DNA of 7,004 nt, from the NCBI GenBank assembly GCA_022600215.1, contig JAHZKV010000141.1, positions 1 to 7,004 on the forward strand, given 5' to 3'. Source of the stretch: a bacterium (GTDB lineage: Bacteria > Chlamydiota > Chlamydiia > Chlamydiales > 2-12-FULL-49-11). Shown here one piece after another: positions 5,210 through 7,004 of this stretch. The notes below the pieces were generated by a model, which saw only the letters and a list, made by a program, of their open reading frames with translations, ran no database searches and had not been told where the DNA came from. The translations under genes and the position numbers were made by a program. Numbering within the stretch: position 1 is the stretch's first letter; each line of letters opens with the position of its first letter.

Positions 5210-7004
5210 TTAAAAATTAAGAGAATTAATCATTAAATTATATGGAATAGAAAGTAACGCCTGCCTATTTTTTTGAAGAGACTTGTCTTCTACATTCACG
5301 CGCACTGTTTCAAAAAAGTTTTCCAAGGGCTGCACCATCTCTGACAAAGAGCCAAATGCTGCTTCAAATTCCCCCTGCTCGATCTGCTTTTGATAAGAGC
5401 CTCTAAGTTTTTTTACCAACAAAGAAAGCGCTTTTTCAGCAGGCTCTTGGAGCCTCCCTTCAGAAAACTCTTCTTCCCCACTCCCAACAGAACCTTTGAT
5501 TCGCTTGTGTATTTCGACAAGGCGTGAAAATTCATCAGAAGAACCGCGAATGTGAGCAATTGCTTCCACGCACTTATAAATTTTGTATGGATCAAAGCTA
5601 TCATAGATACCGCACATCTCAATATCCCTTGCAGAAAAGCCATACTCTTTGAGCATCGACCCCATTCGCTGAATGATAAAATCTGCAATCTTTATATCTT
5701 GCACCACCTCTTTCAAATTGAGCGAGATCTTATTTTCAATCAAAATACGATTTACCCCAACTGCTGCTCTTCGCAACGCATAAGGATCTTTTGAGGAAGT
5801 AGGAATAAGTCCAATACCCATATAACTGAGCAGATTATCTAACCGATCAGCAAGCGCTACAATCGTTCCAGAAGCAGTAGTTGGAATCTCCGCACCTTCT
5901 GACCTTGGCATATAATGCTCTTCGATTGCAAGAGCAACCTGATCTGTTTCGCCAAATTGGACTGCGTAATATTTTCCCATCGTCCCCTGCAGCTCAGGAA
6001 ATTCATAAACCACATCAGAAACCAAATCAGCCTTGCAATACTTTGCTGCATTTTTCTCATATGGCATACCTAAAAGGTTCGATAGTTTATCAGAAAGGGT
6101 CACTACCCGCTCAACTTTATTGTACACAGAGCCAAGCTTTGGGTGATGCACCACCTCTTCAAGCAGAGCGTTCCACCTATCAAAAGAAGCGCCTAAATCC
6201 TTTTCATACAAAAAGAGACCATCAGAGAGCCTTGCAGTCAATACATTTTCATAGTTTGCCATCATCATTTCTGTTGGCTCTTTATCCACTACCACGACAA
6301 ATTTCGTGCTAATTTTTCCATCTTCCCCTCGCATCGGGAAATACTTTTGATGATCCACCATCTCAGAGATGATCAGCTCTTCAGGAAGTGTCAAGAAGCG
6401 CTCCTCAAAAGAGCCCACTGCTAAAATAGGATTCTCTGTTAAAAAGAGCACCTCTTTCATCACTGCATCTAAATGCAGCACCAAAGTCTTGTGCTTTGCA
6501 CAAATTTTCTCTAGCTGTCCTTTGATAGACTCTTCTCTTGCTGTAGGAAGTGCCAACACCTTTCCTTTTTCCAGCTTAGATAAATACTCTCCTGGCTTAG
6601 CAATGCTTACTTCTCCACCGAGCTGTTGCAAATTAAGCGGAATAACATGAGACGATCGTACGCCACAAATTTCTACATCAATTAACTGTTTACCAAAAAG
6701 CACCAAGACAGAGCGTACAGGCCTTGCATAAGTAAAGCCATCTGTTGTCCATTTCATCTTCTTCGGGAAGCGCACCTTTGCAACTATCCCTGGTAAATGC
6801 TCTTGCAAGAGTGCTCCGGTAAAGACCTTTTCCTTCTTGGACAAGAAAACAATGCGACCATCTCGTACTTCAAAAGCAGCATTTTTCTCCATCTCTTCTT
6901 TAGAAGAGATCTCCGCGCCAGTAGAACGGAAAAAACCAGCCCCTTGCTTTGTAAGTGCTCCATTTTCATCAAATGCGAGCGTCAAAGCAGGACCTTTTTT
7001 CTCC
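5210..7004 (-). CDS. glyS: Glycyl-tRNA synthetase beta subunit or beta half of a fused GlyQS, C-terminal part (5' end beyond the right edge)
   Basis: The enzyme charges tRNA-Gly with glycine in the cytoplasm; the beta part holds tRNA-binding domains and acts with the alpha part. The frame is open to the right edge. Residues EKKGPALTLAFDENG, continuing through the edge, match the family's EKRGP...AFD block, normally about 80 residues into beta, so the start lies outside the window and the TTG at 6985 is not the true start. Numbering the 597 visible residues from 7003, recognisable blocks are FPKKMKW (79-85), DHQKYFPM (217-224), KADLVSDVVYEFPELQG (324-340), ADRLDNL (385-391), DPYALRRAA (406-414) and a C-terminal helical anticodon-binding region with FFETVRVNVED (563-573). 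The C-terminus is complete. Chlamydiae typically carry an alpha-beta fusion (glyQS), which cannot be checked here. Confidence 0.95.
   Translation of the reverse strand, partial: EKKGPALTLAFDENGALTKQGAGFFRSTGAEISSKEEMEKNAAFEVRDGRIVFLSKKEKVFTGALLQEHLPGIVAKVRFPKKMKWTTDGFTYARPVRSVLVLFGKQLIDVEICGVRSSHVIPLNLQQLGGEVSIAKPGEYLSKLEKGKVLALPTAREESIKGQLEKICAKHKTLVLHLDAVMKEVLFLTENPILAVGSFEERFLTLPEELIISEMVDHQKYFPMRGEDGKISTKFVVVVDKEPTEMMMANYENVLTARLSDGLFLYEKDLGASFDRWNALLEEVVHHPKLGSVYNKVERVVTLSDKLSNLLGMPYEKNAAKYCKADLVSDVVYEFPELQGTMGKYYAVQFGETDQVALAIEEHYMPRSEGAEIPTTASGTIVALADRLDNLLSYMGIGLIPTSSKDPYALRRAAVGVNRILIENKISLNLKEVVQDIKIADFIIQRMGSMLKEYGFSARDIEMCGIYDSFDPYKIYKCVEAIAHIRGSSDEFSRLVEIHKRIKGSVGSGEEEFSEGRLQEPAEKALSLLVKKLRGSYQKQIEQGEFEAAFGSLSEMVQPLENFFETVRVNVEDKSLQKNRQALLSIPYNLMINSLNF

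Noticed and set aside
5881..6312. Open frame of 143 codons on the + strand
   Set aside because: It is antisense to well-conserved glyS sequence; composition is that of a shadow frame and no domain is recognisable.
6983..6985. TTG start for the glycyl-tRNA synthetase gene
   Set aside because: The frame and the family similarity (EKKGPAL) continue past it to the right edge, so the gene simply starts outside the window.
1..7004. CRISPR array, tRNA/rRNA genes, insertion sequences
   Set aside because: I saw no regularly spaced direct repeats, no cloverleaf-like or rRNA sequence, no transposase and no terminal inverted repeats on either strand.

Overview
The window looks like a piece of a Chlamydiota (chlamydia-like) chromosome of moderately low GC. 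Two housekeeping genes frame it. One is a complete glycogen synthase gene (glgA, + strand). The other is the C-terminal part of a bacterial glycyl-tRNA synthetase beta-type protein (- strand, running off the right edge). From memory, these two genes are near neighbours in Chlamydia (glyQ, pgsA, glgA), and chlamydial GlyRS is an alpha-beta fusion. Lineage is therefore inferred from protein type and gene order; nothing in the window proves it, and the fusion itself lies outside the window.

Layout, left to right: (1) 1-436, - strand, the N-terminal 145 residues of an unrecognised protein (copy A). (2) 437-801, a gene-free stretch holding two small relics: a decayed copy of the glgA 5' end (+ strand, 566-634, with an in-frame 48-nt deletion), and on the other strand a ribosome-binding site, start codon and ten codons resembling the start of another family member (653-685). 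(3) 802-2292, glgA. (4) 2297-3637, - strand, copy B, whose stop is only 4 bp from the glgA stop. (5) 3749-5134, - strand, copy C. (6) 5210 to the right edge, - strand, glyS/glyQS.

Copies A, B and C form one paralogous family that I cannot assign to any known domain. B and C share a conserved N-terminal domain with a strongly basic patch, a Glu/Gln-rich probable coiled coil, a divergent middle, a C-terminal block carrying GFFAKRC and HFFACSF motifs, and a Gly/Ala-rich tail ending in Glu-Glu. None has a visible signal peptide or membrane segment. The basic patch and divergent core would suit proteins facing a host or partner molecule, but this is speculation.

The relics between A and glgA suggest that a [glgA, family gene] unit was once tandemly duplicated and then collapsed by deletion. 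The locus between glgA and glyQS is therefore a site of gene-family expansion and decay, and it is the most interesting part of the window. glgA (glycogen storage) and glyS (translation) are housekeeping genes with no evident functional link to the family.
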